A DNA stretch of 47,357 bases from Clostridiales bacterium (GCA_031275485.1 JAISOS010000092.1:1-47357), one strand, 5' to 3'; positions 6,710-16,190 are shown, counted from the stretch's first letter. Numbers and translations are program-made. The notes: generated by a model not told the origin, from the sequence alone.

Positions 6710-6777
6710 AAAGTTTTTGGGAAAGGCGGAGGGAGACAACCTTTTGTAAACAAAAGGTTATCCATCCCACATAAATA
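6710..6777. repeat. Family A palindromic repeat
   Basis: AAGTTTTTGGGAAAGGCGG, then AACCTTTTG-taaa-CAAAAGGTT, then ATCCATCCCACATAAAT. It lies in the spacer before nifS. Confidence 0.65.
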
Positions 6778-6854
6778 TCCAGGGAATATTTCACTGTCAT
6801 TCCTATTCAAAAGGATATTCGATAAAAAATGAAATTTTTCGGGAGAGAATTTAT

Positions 6855-8057
6855 ATGAGCGATAATATAAAAAGGATATATTTTGATTACGCGGCGACGA
6901 CATACCTTGACAAAGAGGTGCTGTCCGAGATGAAACCGTATTTTTCGGAGACATTCGGGAACGCCAACAGCCAACATTGGTTCGGGCGCGAGGCGGAAAA
7001 GGCGGTGATTGCCGCGAGAGAGAAAATCGCCGCTATAATCGGCGCAAAGCCTTCCGAAATCTACTTCACGTCGGGCGGCACGGAGGCGGATAATTGGGCG
7101 GTGAAGGGCGTCGCCGGCGCGCAGGCCGCCGTAGGCAGGCATATCGTAACTTCGGCGGTTGAGCATCACGCGGTCCTCGATACATGTAAGCAATTGGAAA
7201 AAAAGGGGTTCGAGGTCACGTACGTTCAGGTGGATAAGGAAGGCGTGATAGATCTCGGCGCTTTGAAAGCCGCGCTTAGAGACGACACGGTTTTGGTCAG
7301 CATTATGTACGCGAATAACGAAATAGGCACGGTTATGCCTATACGTGAGGCTGTCGAAATCGTTCGCGGGCAAAAGCGCAGAATTTACTTCCATACCGAT
7401 TGCGTTCAGGCGGCGGGTGCTCTTGACCTTAACGTCGGGAGATTAGACGCGGATCTTATGTCGGTTTCGGCGCATAAGTTCTACGGACCTAAGGGCGTCG
7501 GGTTTTTGTATGTCAGGAACGGCGTCAAGCTCGAAAAATTGATGATCGGCGGAAATCAGGAGCGAAAAATGCGCGGCGGAACCTTGAACGTGCCGCATAT
7601 CGTCGGGCTGGCGAAAGCGTTCGAGCTCGCAAACGAAAACAGAGAAAGGAATAACGAATATATAGGCGGACTGCGTGACAGATTTGTAAGCCGCGTGCTG
7701 TCGGAAATCGATAACGTTTACCTCAACGGAAGCCGCGAAAAACGCCTGCCGGGCAACGCGAATTTCAGCTTCGAGTTTATCGAGGGCGAGTCGTTGCTGT
7801 TTTCGCTGGACGTTCTCGGCATAGCCGCGTCCAGCGGTTCTGCGTGCTCGTCGGGGTCGCTTGACCCGTCGCACGTTCTGCTCGCTCTTGGAACGAGAAT
7901 CGAGTTGGCTCACGGCTCGCTAAGGTTTTCTTTCGGCAAGGACAATACCGTCGACGAGATAGATTACGCCGTGGATGCGCTGAAAAAGAAGGTGAGTGAT
8001 TTGAGGGCGATGTCGCCGCTTTTTTATCAGTTTCCGTCCGAAAAAAGTAAAGTTTGA
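6855..8057 (+). CDS. nifS: Cysteine desulfurase (NifS/IscS family)
   Basis: A PLP enzyme of 400 residues that moves sulfur from cysteine to a scaffold for Fe-S cluster assembly. Signatures are DYAATT near the N-terminus, HHAVL (H105), DCVQAAG (182-188), the PLP lysine K208 in SVSAHKFYGPKG, and the sulfur-accepting Cys331 in SSGSACSSG on an extended loop, which is the class I (NifS/IscS) form rather than SufS. The RGGT motif (240-243) is also present. GGGAGAG precedes the start by 9 nt. With the Rrf2 gene upstream and a NifU-like scaffold downstream, this is an isc-type operon. Confidence 0.95.
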   Translation: MSDNIKRIYFDYAATTYLDKEVLSEMKPYFSETFGNANSQHWFGREAEKAVIAAREKIAAIIGAKPSEIYFTSGGTEADNWAVKGVAGAQAAVGRHIVTSAVEHHAVLDTCKQLEKKGFEVTYVQVDKEGVIDLGALKAALRDDTVLVSIMYANNEIGTVMPIREAVEIVRGQKRRIYFHTDCVQAAGALDLNVGRLDADLMSVSAHKFYGPKGVGFLYVRNGVKLEKLMIGGNQERKMRGGTLNVPHIVGLAKAFELANENRERNNEYIGGLRDRFVSRVLSEIDNVYLNGSREKRLPGNANFSFEFIEGESLLFSLDVLGIAASSGSACSSGSLDPSHVLLALGTRIELAHGSLRFSFGKDNTVDEIDYAVDALKKKVSDLRAMSPLFYQFPSEKSKV

Positions 8058-8083
8058 GGTTAGGCGGAATCGGAGGCGTAGCA

Positions 8084-8125
8084 TACCGGAAAGAATCTAA
8101 AAGATTCGTGTCGGAATTTTTTTTA
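8084..8125 (+). terminator. Possible terminator between nifS and nifU
   Basis: GAATCT-aaa-AGATTC makes a small stem, partly extended by CCGGA/TCGGA-like flanks, and is followed by a run of eight T. It may reduce read-through to the scaffold gene. Confidence 0.4.
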
Positions 8126-8324
8126 AATCTCATTTTGAAATTAGAAGTTTAAAATTCCGGATTTAAAATATATAACGGCTCTGAAAAAACTGCGGAGACG
8201 CATACCTGAAATTTTGCGAAATTTCTTACAAATATGTAAAAACGCGCATTGAAAATTCCGTTGCGGCGGTGTAAATGCCGAATTAAACGCGGTCGAAAAA
8301 ATGAAGATATAAGGAGACGAATAT

Positions 8325-8699
8325 ATGTATACCGATAAGGTTATGGAAAATTTTAAAAATCCGCAAAATGTCGGCGTCGCGGAAAACGCCAACGCGAAAT
8401 ATACGGTAGGCAGTCCCGAGTGCGGCGATATTATGGAAATGACGATGCGCATCGAGAACGACCGAATTGTCGATATAAAGTTTAGAACTTTCGGCTGCGC
8501 CGCAGCTATCGCGTCAAGCTCGATGGCAACGCAGCTGTTGAAAGGCAAAACCGTAGACGAGGCGCTAAAGCTCACGAACGACGAGGTTATAAACGCTCTC
8601 GGCGGCTTGCCGCCTCAAAAAATTCATTGCTCGGTGCTTGCCGAAGAGGCGATTAGAGGCGCGATTCAAAGCTATAAAAGCGGCGAAATCGGCGAGTGA
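8325..8699 (+). CDS. nifU: Iron-sulfur cluster scaffold, NifU/IscU N-terminal type
   Basis: A 124-residue single-domain scaffold on which NifS-derived sulfur and iron form a [2Fe-2S] cluster. The three ligand cysteines are visible: C33 in SPECGD (with the conserved D35), C58 in FGCAAAIASSS, and C102 in IHCSVLAEEAI. Length matches the IscU class; there is no C-terminal Nfu domain. AAGGAGACG lies 8 nt before the ATG. The gap to nifS is 267 nt with a possible weak terminator, yet the order Rrf2-NifS-NifU argues for one functional unit. Confidence 0.94.
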   Translation: MYTDKVMENFKNPQNVGVAENANAKYTVGSPECGDIMEMTMRIENDRIVDIKFRTFGCAAAIASSSMATQLLKGKTVDEALKLTNDEVINALGGLPPQKIHCSVLAEEAIRGAIQSYKSGEIGE

Positions 8700-8908
8700 A
8701 AACGCGGGCTAAATTTACTGAATCCATAAGAAGCCGGGCGTTTTCGAGAGAGGCGATTAGATAGGCGCGGCTTGTTTGTAAAGGCGCGGAAGCCGGCGCG
8801 TGAAAACGAGGTCGTGTATGCGCGGCGGTCGTATTTTGCTTTTTTACGTTTAGACGGAACGCGGCGGCCGAGAGCCGTCGATTATCCATGAAACACGTTT
8901 TAAATACA
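8700..8908. other. Spacer without a recognised gene
   Basis: GC-rich non-coding sequence leading into the family B repeat. I see no promoter, hairpin or credible reading frame. Confidence 0.35.
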
Positions 8909-9030
8909 GTCGTTATAAATTTGAGTCGCGCTTAAAGACAAGTATTGAATTTTTTGCGGTAAGCGGTTAAAAGGTTCTTTTACGTATTCCCGTAATCGAA
9001 AAACGTTTTTTAACCGTTTACGGTGAAAAA
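8909..9030 (+). repeat. Family B intergenic repeat, copy 2
   Basis: Left end AGTCGTTATAAAT; core TTTTACGTATTCCCGTAATCG; right end TTTTTTAACCGTTTACGGTGAAAA. It aligns by eye with 28759-28886 and 40925-41030 over about 75 nt. Confidence 0.6.
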
Positions 9031-9131
9031 ACGGCGTTTGGCTTGCGCAAATTCAATTCGTAACCGCATAAAGGCTAAAAAGAGTAATTCGTCGGAAAGA
9101 ACGCATATTATTTCCTCAAAGCACCGCTTGT

Positions 9132-9158
9132 AGAATACTAAATCAGATTAAGTATTCT
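9132..9158. promoter_or_regulatory. Near-perfect 27-bp palindrome, candidate operator
   Basis: Outer arms AGAATACT and AGTATTCT are exact; the 13-nt arms differ by one base around a central A. The right half, AGATTAAGTATTCT (9145-9158), recurs exactly at 9206-9219. The site lies about 100 nt before the gene at 9255 and probably binds a dimeric regulator of that gene. Confidence 0.5.
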
Positions 9159-9205
9159 CAAAAATGGCATTTTTCGAAATAATTGATTAGATTGTATACA
9201 CAAAT

Positions 9206-9219
9206 AGATTAAGTATTCT
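9206..9219. promoter_or_regulatory. Extra half-site identical to the 9132 palindrome arm
   Basis: AGATTAAGTATTCT is repeated exactly, 61 nt after its first occurrence. It is 36 nt before the next start codon, so it probably overlaps the promoter or early transcript. Confidence 0.45.
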
Positions 9220-9254
9220 GTAATAGCGATAAAAATAATACGGGGGAAAGGCGT

Positions 9255-9977
9255 ATGAGCAAGGAACGGCGGGCGTTTGACGCGCTGGAGGCGGCGTGTC
9301 TAAATCTCATAAATTCAAAAATGATTTTATCGTCGGATAAGATAAGGGGCATTTTGAATATCATAGCGTCGAACGAGGTTTTGAAAGGCGCGATAGCGGA
9401 CGCTATGACCGATTTTAATTATAAGAGAGAATTACTGAACGCCGTCTATAAATTCGGCAGTCTGATACATTTTAAGCTACCGCCACAGCCGAAAAAAGCC
9501 GTCGCTCTTGTCGTCAATATGCTTTACGAGTTTGATAACGGCGCGCTGAACTTTGTGGAATTCGTCACGACGACTTTTGCGGGCGTAAGAACCGAGGAGC
9601 GCTATCAAAATTTCGTGAAAGCCGTCGTCGAGCCGTTTATAGAGCGCGCGAGGGAATTGATTTTCGCGGAAAAAACGACCGCGCTTAGCGCGGAGGAGAA
9701 AATAGACAGACAGGCTTATTGGGTCAACGGCGCGATGAAAGACCGCGCCGAATATTTGGTTGGAAGCATGCACGATTTGGTCGTCGAATGCGCGGTGCCG
9801 GACGCCGCCGCCGCGCATTTTATGATTGACGGCTTGATTTACACTATGGAAATCGGAGACCTGCGCCTTGTGAAAATCGCCTTTTTAGGATTGAAAAGTA
9901 TATTGAACGACTATAAGCAATTTGCCGCTCCGATAGCGGACCTCGAAGGTATTATCAGAATGTATTCCGTAAAATGA
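9255..9977 (+). CDS. Hypothetical protein, predicted all-helical
   Basis: A 240-residue soluble protein with no signal peptide or membrane segment. The sequence is Ala/Leu/Glu-rich with helical periodicity throughout (for example ALEAACLNLIN near the N-terminus and PDAAAAHFMIDGLIYTME near residue 180). I recognise no domain, metal motif or catalytic motif. Codon use resembles the neighbours. CGGGGGAAAG precedes the ATG at a good distance, so translation is well supported. It is monocistronic, ending 130 nt before the S10 operon promoter, and the upstream palindrome suggests dedicated regulation. Confidence 0.75.
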   Translation: MSKERRAFDALEAACLNLINSKMILSSDKIRGILNIIASNEVLKGAIADAMTDFNYKRELLNAVYKFGSLIHFKLPPQPKKAVALVVNMLYEFDNGALNFVEFVTTTFAGVRTEERYQNFVKAVVEPFIERARELIFAEKTTALSAEEKIDRQAYWVNGAMKDRAEYLVGSMHDLVVECAVPDAAAAHFMIDGLIYTMEIGDLRLVKIAFLGLKSILNDYKQFAAPIADLEGIIRMYSVK

Positions 9978-10108
9978 TTTTTTTATAGAAAAATTTGAAT
10001 TTTCGCGACGAATAAAACTTATCGGATATCATTTTTATTACAAAAATTCGCGATATTCGTTTTTTATTAAAAAATCGTAAAAAATTTTATAAATTCGCTA
10101 AAAATCAT

Positions 10109-10137
10109 TTGACAATGGTTTTGTTATCTTATATAAT
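10109..10137 (+). promoter_or_regulatory. Promoter of the S10 ribosomal protein operon
   Basis: TTGACA (10109-10114), a 17-nt spacer, and TATAAT (10132-10137): a perfect consensus. The start near 10144 gives an unusually long leader of about 440 nt before rpsJ. Confidence 0.85.
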
Positions 10138-10143
10138 GGGTAA

Positions 10144-10584
10144 GCTGTCTAAAAAAATACGGGATGATGCGTAAAGTGACGCGGGAAAATGCGCGATAAT
10201 TTACGCGGACAAGTGTCGGAGCGATCGACTCCGGCGACTAACTTTTATGAGAACGCGGATATTATCGGTACGCTTTGCGTTTTAAAACCGTTTGAGTCGC
10301 TTAAAAAACGTTACGGGTATTTTTAAAAGTATTCTTTAAAAGGCGTTTTTAAAGGCTTAAAAAACATTAATAAGTATTGAATTTAATATTACGTATAATG
10401 TTTTAACGGTTAAAAAACGTTTTCGGGAAACTTTGCCGGCGCAAAAATGCGCGGGGGGGATGTAATTCCTTGGAAGAGATGCGGATATCGGCGGCGGCTT
10501 TCGGAGAAGGCGGTAAACGCTTTTTTTTATGATGGCGGCAAGATACGCACGGACGTGTGTAAAGGGTTAGGAGGAGATATATAT
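10144..10584 (+). promoter_or_regulatory. Long leader of the S10 operon
   Basis: A non-coding leader of about 440 nt. It holds a small hairpin CGGAG-cgatcga-CTCCG (about 10217-10233) and a T/A-rich middle with repeated TTTTTAAA motifs. AAGTATTGAATTT near 10373 also occurs beside the family B copy at 8939. A reading frame from 10447 runs in phase into rpsJ but has no usable ribosome binding site. R-protein leaders are often autoregulated, but I cannot match a known leader RNA. Confidence 0.4.
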
Positions 10585-10893
10585 ATGGCAGGACAAAGAA
10601 TCAGAATTCGTATGAAGGCTTACGACCCCGGATTAATCGATTTGTCGGCGTTGAGAATCGTCGAGACCGTTAAAAAGTCGGGGACTAAGGTTTCCGGACC
10701 TATTCCGCTTCCGACGGAGCGCGAAATCATCACGATACTGCGTTCGCCGCACAAGTACAAGGATAGCCGCGAGCAGTTTGAGATTCGCACGCACAAGAGA
10801 ATCATAGATATTTACAGCCCGACGCCGAAAACGATAGATTCGCTTATGAAGCTGGATTTGCCGGCGGGCGTGGACATTAAAATAAAGCTGTAG
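10585..10893 (+). CDS. rpsJ: 30S ribosomal protein S10
   Basis: 102 residues, the usual size, with the S10 motifs [29 protein letters not shown] and the [11 protein letters not shown] segment near residue 75. S10 sits in the 30S head and, as NusE, also takes part in antitermination. The ATG at 10585 is chosen over in-frame upstream starts because TAGGAGGAGAT lies just before it. It is the first gene of the operon. Unusually, the next gene is not rplC but an unknown frame. Confidence 0.97.
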   Translation: MAGQRIRIRMKAYDPGLIDLSALRIVETVKKSGTKVSGPIPLPTEREIITILRSPHKYKDSREQFEIRTHKRIIDIYSPTPKTIDSLMKLDLPAGVDIKIKL

Positions 10894-10950
10894 TATCGTG
10901 GCGGGCGGGCGCTTGCGGAATTTGAAAATGCCCGATAATAATTGAAAAAA

Positions 10951-11328
10951 ATGTCTTTGAAACTTCTTTCATACGGCGAATTTAAAAATCGGGTATATCA
11001 AAAATATAAGGGGAAAGAAATTTCTTTTGAGAAGTTCAAAGAAATGCGGGGCGGCTTGTGCGGCGAGGCGGATACGGTCGAAACGGTAACCGAGGGTTTA
11101 ATTACGGCTAACGACGCGCGCTTCTTTCTGATTAACGATTGGCGGGTTATGGTTGAAAATTGCAGGTGTATTCCGGAGGAAATGAGCGGAAAGGAATGCT
11201 TTATTGGATTTATCGCTAAGCCCTATATCCTTTTGGCGGTCGGGCTGTCCGTCGACGGCGAAGAAATAGTTGAAACTTTTTTCGATTCTTCTTTTACTTC
11301 GACGATTGCCGCAGATTTGGGAATGTGA
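10951..11328 (+). CDS. Unknown protein inserted between rpsJ and rplC
   Basis: A 125-residue soluble protein (128 if the TTG at 10942 is used). It begins MSLKLLSYGEFKNRVYQKY and continues with mixed alpha/beta character. It has a Gly-Ala-Lys-rich middle region, three Cys, and ends FFDSSFTSTIAADLGM. No family is recognised. The ribosome binding site is poor for either start. It lies 57 nt after rpsJ and 103 nt before rplC, on the operon strand, where standard S10 operons carry no gene. The composition is not obviously foreign. It could be a recent insertion or a lineage-specific factor. Confidence 0.7.
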   Translation: MSLKLLSYGEFKNRVYQKYKGKEISFEKFKEMRGGLCGEADTVETVTEGLITANDARFFLINDWRVMVENCRCIPEEMSGKECFIGFIAKPYILLAVGLSVDGEEIVETFFDSSFTSTIAADLGM

Positions 11329-11431
11329 TATGGCGGAGGCTTTGTAATTTATAAACTTAATAATAAAAGATTTGATTATTCGGAATATATCGAATACAAA
11401 AAAACGGAAAAAACGGAGGGTGAACTTTATC

Positions 11432-12067
11432 GTGGATAAAGCAATCATTGGAATTAAGCTGGGAATGAGCCAGATTTTTGCCGAGGATGGAACCGTCATA
11501 CCGGTTACGGTATTGGAAGCGGGACCATGTCCCGTCGTGCAGAAAAAGACCGCCGAAAAGGACGGCTACGACGCGTTGCAAATAGCTTTCGGCGCTTGCA
11601 AAGAAAAGAACGTCAACAAGCCTATTAAGGGGCAGTTCAAAAAGGCGGGCGTTCCCGTCAAGCGGTATCTCAGAGAAATCAAAATCAGGGATACGGCGGC
11701 ATACGAGGTCGGGCAGGAAATCAAAGCCGATATATTCAAGGCGGGCGACAAGGTGGACGTTTCGGGGAAGACGCGCGGACGCGGCTTTACGGGCACGATT
11801 CAGCGTTGGAATATGCACACGGGACCTATGGCGCACGGCTCCGGCTATCACAGGGGCGTGGGCTCTATGGGGGCGAATTCGGATCCGTCGAGAGTTTTTA
11901 AGAACAAGAAAATGCCGGGACAATACGGCAACGAGCGCGTGACGGTACAGAATATTTTAGTCGCGAGGGTGGACGCCGGCAGAAATCTCATTCTGGTAAA
12001 GGGCGCGGTTCCGGGCGCTAAGGGTTCGCCCGTGTTCATAAGAGACGCCGTAAAGAGCGGTAAATAA
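11432..12067 (+). CDS. rplC: 50S ribosomal protein L3
   Basis: 211 residues. The start is the GTG at 11432: it gives [15 protein letters not shown], the standard L3 N-terminus, and has CGGAGGGTG about 11 nt upstream. The ATG at 11372 would add 20 basic residues and is rejected. Conserved L3 segments include [10 protein letters not shown] and [17 protein letters not shown], the loop that reaches the peptidyl-transferase area. rplD follows after 14 nt. Confidence 0.96.
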   Translation: MDKAIIGIKLGMSQIFAEDGTVIPVTVLEAGPCPVVQKKTAEKDGYDALQIAFGACKEKNVNKPIKGQFKKAGVPVKRYLREIKIRDTAAYEVGQEIKADIFKAGDKVDVSGKTRGRGFTGTIQRWNMHTGPMAHGSGYHRGVGSMGANSDPSRVFKNKKMPGQYGNERVTVQNILVARVDAGRNLILVKGAVPGAKGSPVFIRDAVKSGK

Positions 12068-12081
12068 GGAGCGGAACGGGA

Positions 12082-12702
12082 ATGAAACAGAATTTGTATG
12101 ACATTAAGGGCAACGTCGTGGGCGACGTAGAGCTAAACGACGCTTTGTTCGGTGCGGAGGTCAACGAGGGGCTTCTGCATCAGGTCGTCGTCGCGCAGCT
12201 TGCCAACAAGAGACAGGGAACGCATTCAAATCTGACGCGCGCGGAGGTCAGGGGCGGAGGACGCAAGCCGTACAGGCAAAAGGGTACGGGCAGAGCGCGT
12301 CAAGGCTCCACGCGTTCGCCGCAATGGACGAAAGGCGGCGTGGCGTTCGCCAAAAAACCGCGCGACTTTTCGCAGAAAATAAATAGAAAAGCAAAAGACG
12401 CGGCGCTCGTTTCCGCGTTGTCGGGTAAAGTCGCGGACGGGAATTTCTACGTTTTAAACGAATTGAAACTGCCGCAACCGAAAACTAAGGAGGTCGCCGC
12501 GATTTTGGACGCTTTCAAATCGGACAAAAAAACGCTTTTGGTGACGGCGGAGCACGACGAATTGGTCGTGCGTTCCGCTAATAATATCCGAAACGTGCAA
12601 ACGACGACGGCGGAGCTAATCAATGTGTACGACGTTGTGAGAAACGCCAAGTGCCTTATTACGATAGGCGCGGTCAAAAAGCTCGAGGAGGTGTACGCCT
12701 GA
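12082..12702 (+). CDS. rplD: 50S ribosomal protein L4
   Basis: 206 residues with the L4 tunnel-loop signature GGGRKPYRQKGTGRARQGS near residues 60-78, followed by RSPQWTKGGVAF. In enterobacteria L4 also represses its own operon; that is not shown here. AAGGAGCGG precedes the ATG. The stop overlaps the rplW start (TGATG), implying translational coupling. Confidence 0.97.
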   Translation: MKQNLYDIKGNVVGDVELNDALFGAEVNEGLLHQVVVAQLANKRQGTHSNLTRAEVRGGGRKPYRQKGTGRARQGSTRSPQWTKGGVAFAKKPRDFSQKINRKAKDAALVSALSGKVADGNFYVLNELKLPQPKTKEVAAILDAFKSDKKTLLVTAEHDELVVRSANNIRNVQTTTAELINVYDVVRNAKCLITIGAVKKLEEVYA

Positions 12703-13001
12703 TGGATGCGCACGATATTATAATAAGACCGGTTTTGACCGAAAAAAGCTATTCGGGCATAGAGAATAAAATCTATACGTTCGTCGTGGCTAAGGGAGCG
12801 AACAAGATTCAAATAAAGACCGCCGTCGAAAAGATTTACTCAAATCTCGGGATCAAGGTCGAGAGCGTGAATACTATTAACGTCTGCGGCAAGATAAAGA
12901 GAATGGGCAAGCATTCGGGCAGAACGCCTTCCTTTAAAAAGGCGATTGTCAAATTGACTGAGGAAAGCAAGACCATAACCGAATTCGACAGCTTAAATTA
13001 G
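12702..13001 (+). CDS. rplW: 50S ribosomal protein L23
   Basis: 99 residues beginning [17 protein letters not shown], the usual L23 start. The ATG overlaps the rplD stop by one base and GAGGAG precedes it; an upstream in-frame start at 12651 lies inside rplD and is rejected. L23 lies at the exit tunnel and docks trigger factor and SRP. rplB starts 8 nt later. Confidence 0.96.
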   Translation: MDAHDIIIRPVLTEKSYSGIENKIYTFVVAKGANKIQIKTAVEKIYSNLGIKVESVNTINVCGKIKRMGKHSGRTPSFKKAIVKLTEESKTITEFDSLN

Positions 13002-13009
13002 GAGGAATT

Positions 13010-13834
13010 ATGGCTATCATCAATTATAAACCGACTACGCCCGGGCGGCGCGGCATGTCCGTTTCGTCTTACGGCGAGCTGACGCGCGGCAAGCCCGAAA
13101 GAAGCCTCTTAGCCGTTAAGGAAAAGACGGGGGGCAGAAACAATTCGGGCAAAATTACCGTTAGACACATAGGCGGAGGCAACAGGCAGAAATACAGAAT
13201 AATAGATTTTAAGCGCAACAAAGACGGAGTCCCCGCAAAGGTCGCGGGGATTCAGTACGATCCGAACCGCTCGGCGAATATCGCGTTGCTCCATTATGCG
13301 GACGGTGAAAAGAGATATATACTCGCTCCCGCCGGGCTCAATAAGGGCGATACTGTGCTGTCGGGCGCGGGCGCGGACATAAAGGCGGGCAACGCGTTGC
13401 CGCTTGAAAATATTCCCGTGGGCACTTTCGTGCATAACATAGAAATGCAACCGGGAAAGGGCGGTCAAATCGCGAGAGCGGCCGGAATTTCCGCTCAGCT
13501 TATGGCGAAAGAGGGCAAATACGCGACTATAAGACTGCCAAGCGGCGAGGTTCGCTTGATCGTTTTGAAATGCAAGGCGACGATAGGTCAGGTCGGAAAT
13601 ATCGAGCACGAGCTGGTGTCGATAGGCAAGGCGGGCAGGAAACGCCATATGGGCGTTAAGCCTACGGTCAGAGGCGTGGTTATGAACCCTTGCGATCATC
13701 CGCACGGCGGCGGCGAGGGCAAATCGCCTATAGGTATGCCGAGTCCGGTTACGCCGTGGGGCAAGCCTGCAATGGGCTATAAGACGCGCAACAAGAGAAA
13801 GAGCGGCAAGTTTATAATAAAGAGGATTAATTAG
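13010..13834 (+). CDS. rplB: 50S ribosomal protein L2
   Basis: 274 residues, the normal size. The C-terminal signature [17 protein letters not shown] carries the conserved His near the peptidyl-transferase centre; the N-terminus [13 protein letters not shown] is also typical. TAGGAGGAA precedes the ATG. It forms part of the tight block rplB-rpsS-rplV-rpsC with 8-11 nt gaps. Confidence 0.98.
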   Translation: MAIINYKPTTPGRRGMSVSSYGELTRGKPERSLLAVKEKTGGRNNSGKITVRHIGGGNRQKYRIIDFKRNKDGVPAKVAGIQYDPNRSANIALLHYADGEKRYILAPAGLNKGDTVLSGAGADIKAGNALPLENIPVGTFVHNIEMQPGKGGQIARAAGISAQLMAKEGKYATIRLPSGEVRLIVLKCKATIGQVGNIEHELVSIGKAGRKRHMGVKPTVRGVVMNPCDHPHGGGEGKSPIGMPSPVTPWGKPAMGYKTRNKRKSGKFIIKRIN

Positions 13835-13843
13835 GAGGGCGGT

Positions 13844-14122
13844 ATGAGCAGATCGACAAAAAAGGGTTTTTTCGTACAGGAAAGCCTCATGAAGAAGATA
13901 AACCTTTTGAATGAAAAGAACGAGAAAAAGGTTATCAAAACCTGGTCCCGCGCCTCAACGGTTACGCCCGAGATGATAGGTCATACGATCGCGGTTCACG
14001 ACGGCAGAAAGCACGTTCCGGTGTACGTTACCGAGGATATGGTCGGTTGTAAGTTCGGCGAATTCGCGCCTACGCGCACTTATAAGGGGCATTCCGGCAA
14101 TAAAGCGTCGGGAGGCAAATAG
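13844..14122 (+). CDS. rpsS: 30S ribosomal protein S19
   Basis: 92 residues. [26 protein letters not shown], and [11 protein letters not shown]-like [15 protein letters not shown] are the S19 hallmarks. It binds 16S rRNA in the 30S head beside S13. TAGGAGGGC is the ribosome binding site. Confidence 0.97.
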   Translation: MSRSTKKGFFVQESLMKKINLLNEKNEKKVIKTWSRASTVTPEMIGHTIAVHDGRKHVPVYVTEDMVGCKFGEFAPTRTYKGHSGNKASGGK

Positions 14123-14130
14123 GAGGAATT

Positions 14131-14520
14131 ATGGCGAAAAGACAGAAAGAAAAGGCGGCGGCACGCCGTCAAAACGCGGATACTCGACCATACGCGGTCG
14201 CCAAATACGTTAGGATTTCACCGTCTAAAGTCGGAATAGTTCTCGATCTTGTGAGAGGCAAGAGCTATAACGATGCGGTGGCTGTTTTGGAGAATGTCCC
14301 TAAAGCGGGTAGCGAGATAGTAAAAAAGGTTATGAATTCTGCGGCTGCTAACGCCGAGCATAACTGCGGGCTTAGCAAGATAGACCTGTACGTCGCGGAG
14401 GCGTATGCCGGTCCCGGTCCTACTCTGAAGAGAATAACCCCGAGAGCGAAGGGAAGCGCGGACAGAATTTTGAAACGCACGAGTCACGTAACCGTAATTC
14501 TTGACTCTAAGACAGAGTAG
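14131..14520 (+). CDS. rplV: 50S ribosomal protein L22
   Basis: 129 residues. An Arg/Lys-rich lead of about 20 residues precedes the conserved [22 protein letters not shown]. The C-terminal [17 protein letters not shown] is the beta-hairpin lining the exit tunnel. It is slightly longer than the usual 110 because of the N-terminal lead. TAGGAGGAA precedes the ATG. Confidence 0.96.
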   Translation: MAKRQKEKAAARRQNADTRPYAVAKYVRISPSKVGIVLDLVRGKSYNDAVAVLENVPKAGSEIVKKVMNSAAANAEHNCGLSKIDLYVAEAYAGPGPTLKRITPRAKGSADRILKRTSHVTVILDSKTE

Positions 14521-14531
14521 GAGGAGATATA

Positions 14532-15215
14532 ATGGGACAAAAAGTTAATCCGCACGGAATGAGATTGGGAATTATAAGGGGCTGGGATACGCAATGGTAT
14601 GCCGGTAAGAAAGAATTTTCAAAATATCTCGTCGAGGACTATAAAATCAGAGCCTTTCTTAAAAAGAAATATTACGGCTCGTCCGTCAGCAGAATCATAA
14701 TAGACAGAAGCGCGAATAAGCTGAGCGTCGTAATCTACACGGCGAGACCGGGCGTCATCATAGGTAAGGCGGGCGCGGGCGTCGAGCAGATAAAAAAGGA
14801 GGTCGAGAATCTCTGCCAAAGCAAGACGACGAAAATCAGCATAAGCATTATGGAGGTTAAGCGGCCGGATACGGACGCGCAGCTTATCGCGGAGAACATA
14901 GCCGCGCAGCTTGAAAAGAGAATCCAATTCAGACGGGCAATGAAGCAGTCGATGCAGAGGGCGATGAAGGCGGGCGTCAAGGGTATCAAGACTATGGTCG
15001 CGGGTCGTCTCGACGGCGCGGAAATAGCGAGAAGCGAGCACTATCACGAGGGTTCCATACCGTTGCATACGCTACGGGCGGACATAGATTACGGACTCGC
15101 CGAAGCGCACACGACTTTCGGCGTAATAGGCGTTAAGGTTTGGATATACAAGGGCGAAATCCTCATAAAAACCCTGAACGCCAGAGAAGGAGGCGACAAC
15201 AATGTTAATGCCTAA
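14532..15215 (+). CDS. rpsC: 30S ribosomal protein S3
   Basis: 227 residues with N-terminal [19 protein letters not shown], the KH-domain loop [14 protein letters not shown] (about 75-88), and the C-terminal [13 protein letters not shown]3 lies at the mRNA entry of the 30S. AGGAGGAGAT precedes the ATG. Its 3' end overlaps rplP by 14 nt. Confidence 0.97.
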   Translation: MGQKVNPHGMRLGIIRGWDTQWYAGKKEFSKYLVEDYKIRAFLKKKYYGSSVSRIIIDRSANKLSVVIYTARPGVIIGKAGAGVEQIKKEVENLCQSKTTKISISIMEVKRPDTDAQLIAENIAAQLEKRIQFRRAMKQSMQRAMKAGVKGIKTMVAGRLDGAEIARSEHYHEGSIPLHTLRADIDYGLAEAHTTFGVIGVKVWIYKGEILIKTLNAREGGDNNVNA

Positions 15216-15657
15216 AAGAGTAAAGAGGCGGCGCGTTATGCGCGGCAGAATGAAGGGCAGAGCGCACTCGGGCAATACGCTCGCTTACGGCGAATACGGA
15301 CTTATGGCGCTCGAACCCGCGTGGATTAACTCCAATCAGATAGAGGCGGCGCGTATCGCTATGACGCGTTTCATAAAGAGAGGCGGCAAGGTTTGGATAG
15401 ACATATTCCCCCACAAGCCCGTGACTAAAAAGCCTGCCGAAACCCGTATGGGAAGCGGAAAGGGTTCGCCCGAATATTGGGTGGCGGTCGTCAAACCCGA
15501 CAGGATACTGTTCGAGATGGCGGGCGTGTCGGAGGAAATCGCGAGGGAGGCTTTGAGGCTGGCTATGCATAAGCTTCCCATAAAGTGTAAATTCGTCAAG
15601 AAGAGCGATCTTGTCGATATGGACAAGCAAAATCTTTCGGAAGGCGGTGAGGGCTGA
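15202..15657 (+). CDS. rplP: 50S ribosomal protein L16
   Basis: 151 residues beginning [19 protein letters not shown], with [12 protein letters not shown] and the [14 protein letters not shown] motif near residues 90-103. The start lies inside the end of rpsC, with GAAGGAGG 8 nt upstream, an overlap common in this operon. L16 helps position A-site tRNA. The stop overlaps the rpmC start (TGATG). Confidence 0.96.
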   Translation: MLMPKRVKRRRVMRGRMKGRAHSGNTLAYGEYGLMALEPAWINSNQIEAARIAMTRFIKRGGKVWIDIFPHKPVTKKPAETRMGSGKGSPEYWVAVVKPDRILFEMAGVSEEIAREALRLAMHKLPIKCKFVKKSDLVDMDKQNLSEGGEG

Positions 15658-15893
15658 TGGATTCTAAGGCTAAGGAATTTTTTGTTATGAATAACGACGA
15701 GCTTACCGCCAAATTGGACTCGCTGAAAGCCGAGCTTTACGCGCTAAGATTTAAGCACGCGACAAACCAGCTTTCCAATCCGTTAGTAATAGCGGACACG
15801 AAGCGCAATATCGCGCGGGTAAAGACTATTCTCCGACAAAGAGAGCTAAATATTTCGACGGAGCCGAAGACCGCCGTTAAGAAATCTAAGTAA
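15657..15893 (+). CDS. rpmC: 50S ribosomal protein L29
   Basis: 78 residues. [25 protein letters not shown] and [13 protein letters not shown] are the two helices of L29, which sits beside L23 at the tunnel exit. It is translationally coupled to rplP by a one-base overlap. Confidence 0.94.
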   Translation: MDSKAKEFFVMNNDELTAKLDSLKAELYALRFKHATNQLSNPLVIADTKRNIARVKTILRQRELNISTEPKTAVKKSK

Positions 15894-15910
15894 AAGAGGT
15901 GTCGATAATT

Positions 15911-16177
15911 ATGTCCGAAGCAACGGAAAGAAATCTTAGAAAGAGCCGAACCGGCATTGTAACCAGTAATAAAATGGACAAAACCGCCGTCGTCGCCGTA
16001 AAGCAGAGCGTCAAGCATCCGCTCTACAAAAAAACCGTCAAAAAAACCAAAAAGCTCAAGATCCACGACGAGAACAACGAGCTGAATATAGGCGATAAGG
16101 TCAGGGTCGAAGAGACGCGGCCTATAAGCCGAGAGAAGCATTGGCGTCTCGTCGAGATAATCGAAAGAGCGAAGTAA
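15911..16177 (+). CDS. rpsQ: 30S ribosomal protein S17
   Basis: 88 residues with [14 protein letters not shown] and [27 protein letters not shown], the OB-fold core of S17. AGAGGTG lies at the right distance from the ATG at 15911, so an in-frame GTG at 15899 (inside that site) is rejected. Confidence 0.95.
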   Translation: MSEATERNLRKSRTGIVTSNKMDKTAVVAVKQSVKHPLYKKTVKKTKKLKIHDENNELNIGDKVRVEETRPISREKHWRLVEIIERAK

Positions 16178-16190
16178 TAAGGGGGCAGCT

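Noticed and set aside
8141-8575. 144-codon minus-strand frame opposite nifU
   Set aside because: Antisense shadow of a well-supported gene; it has no start signal.
10447-10584. N-terminal extension of S10
   Set aside because: In-frame but unlike any S10, and the strong AGGAGG site points to 10585.
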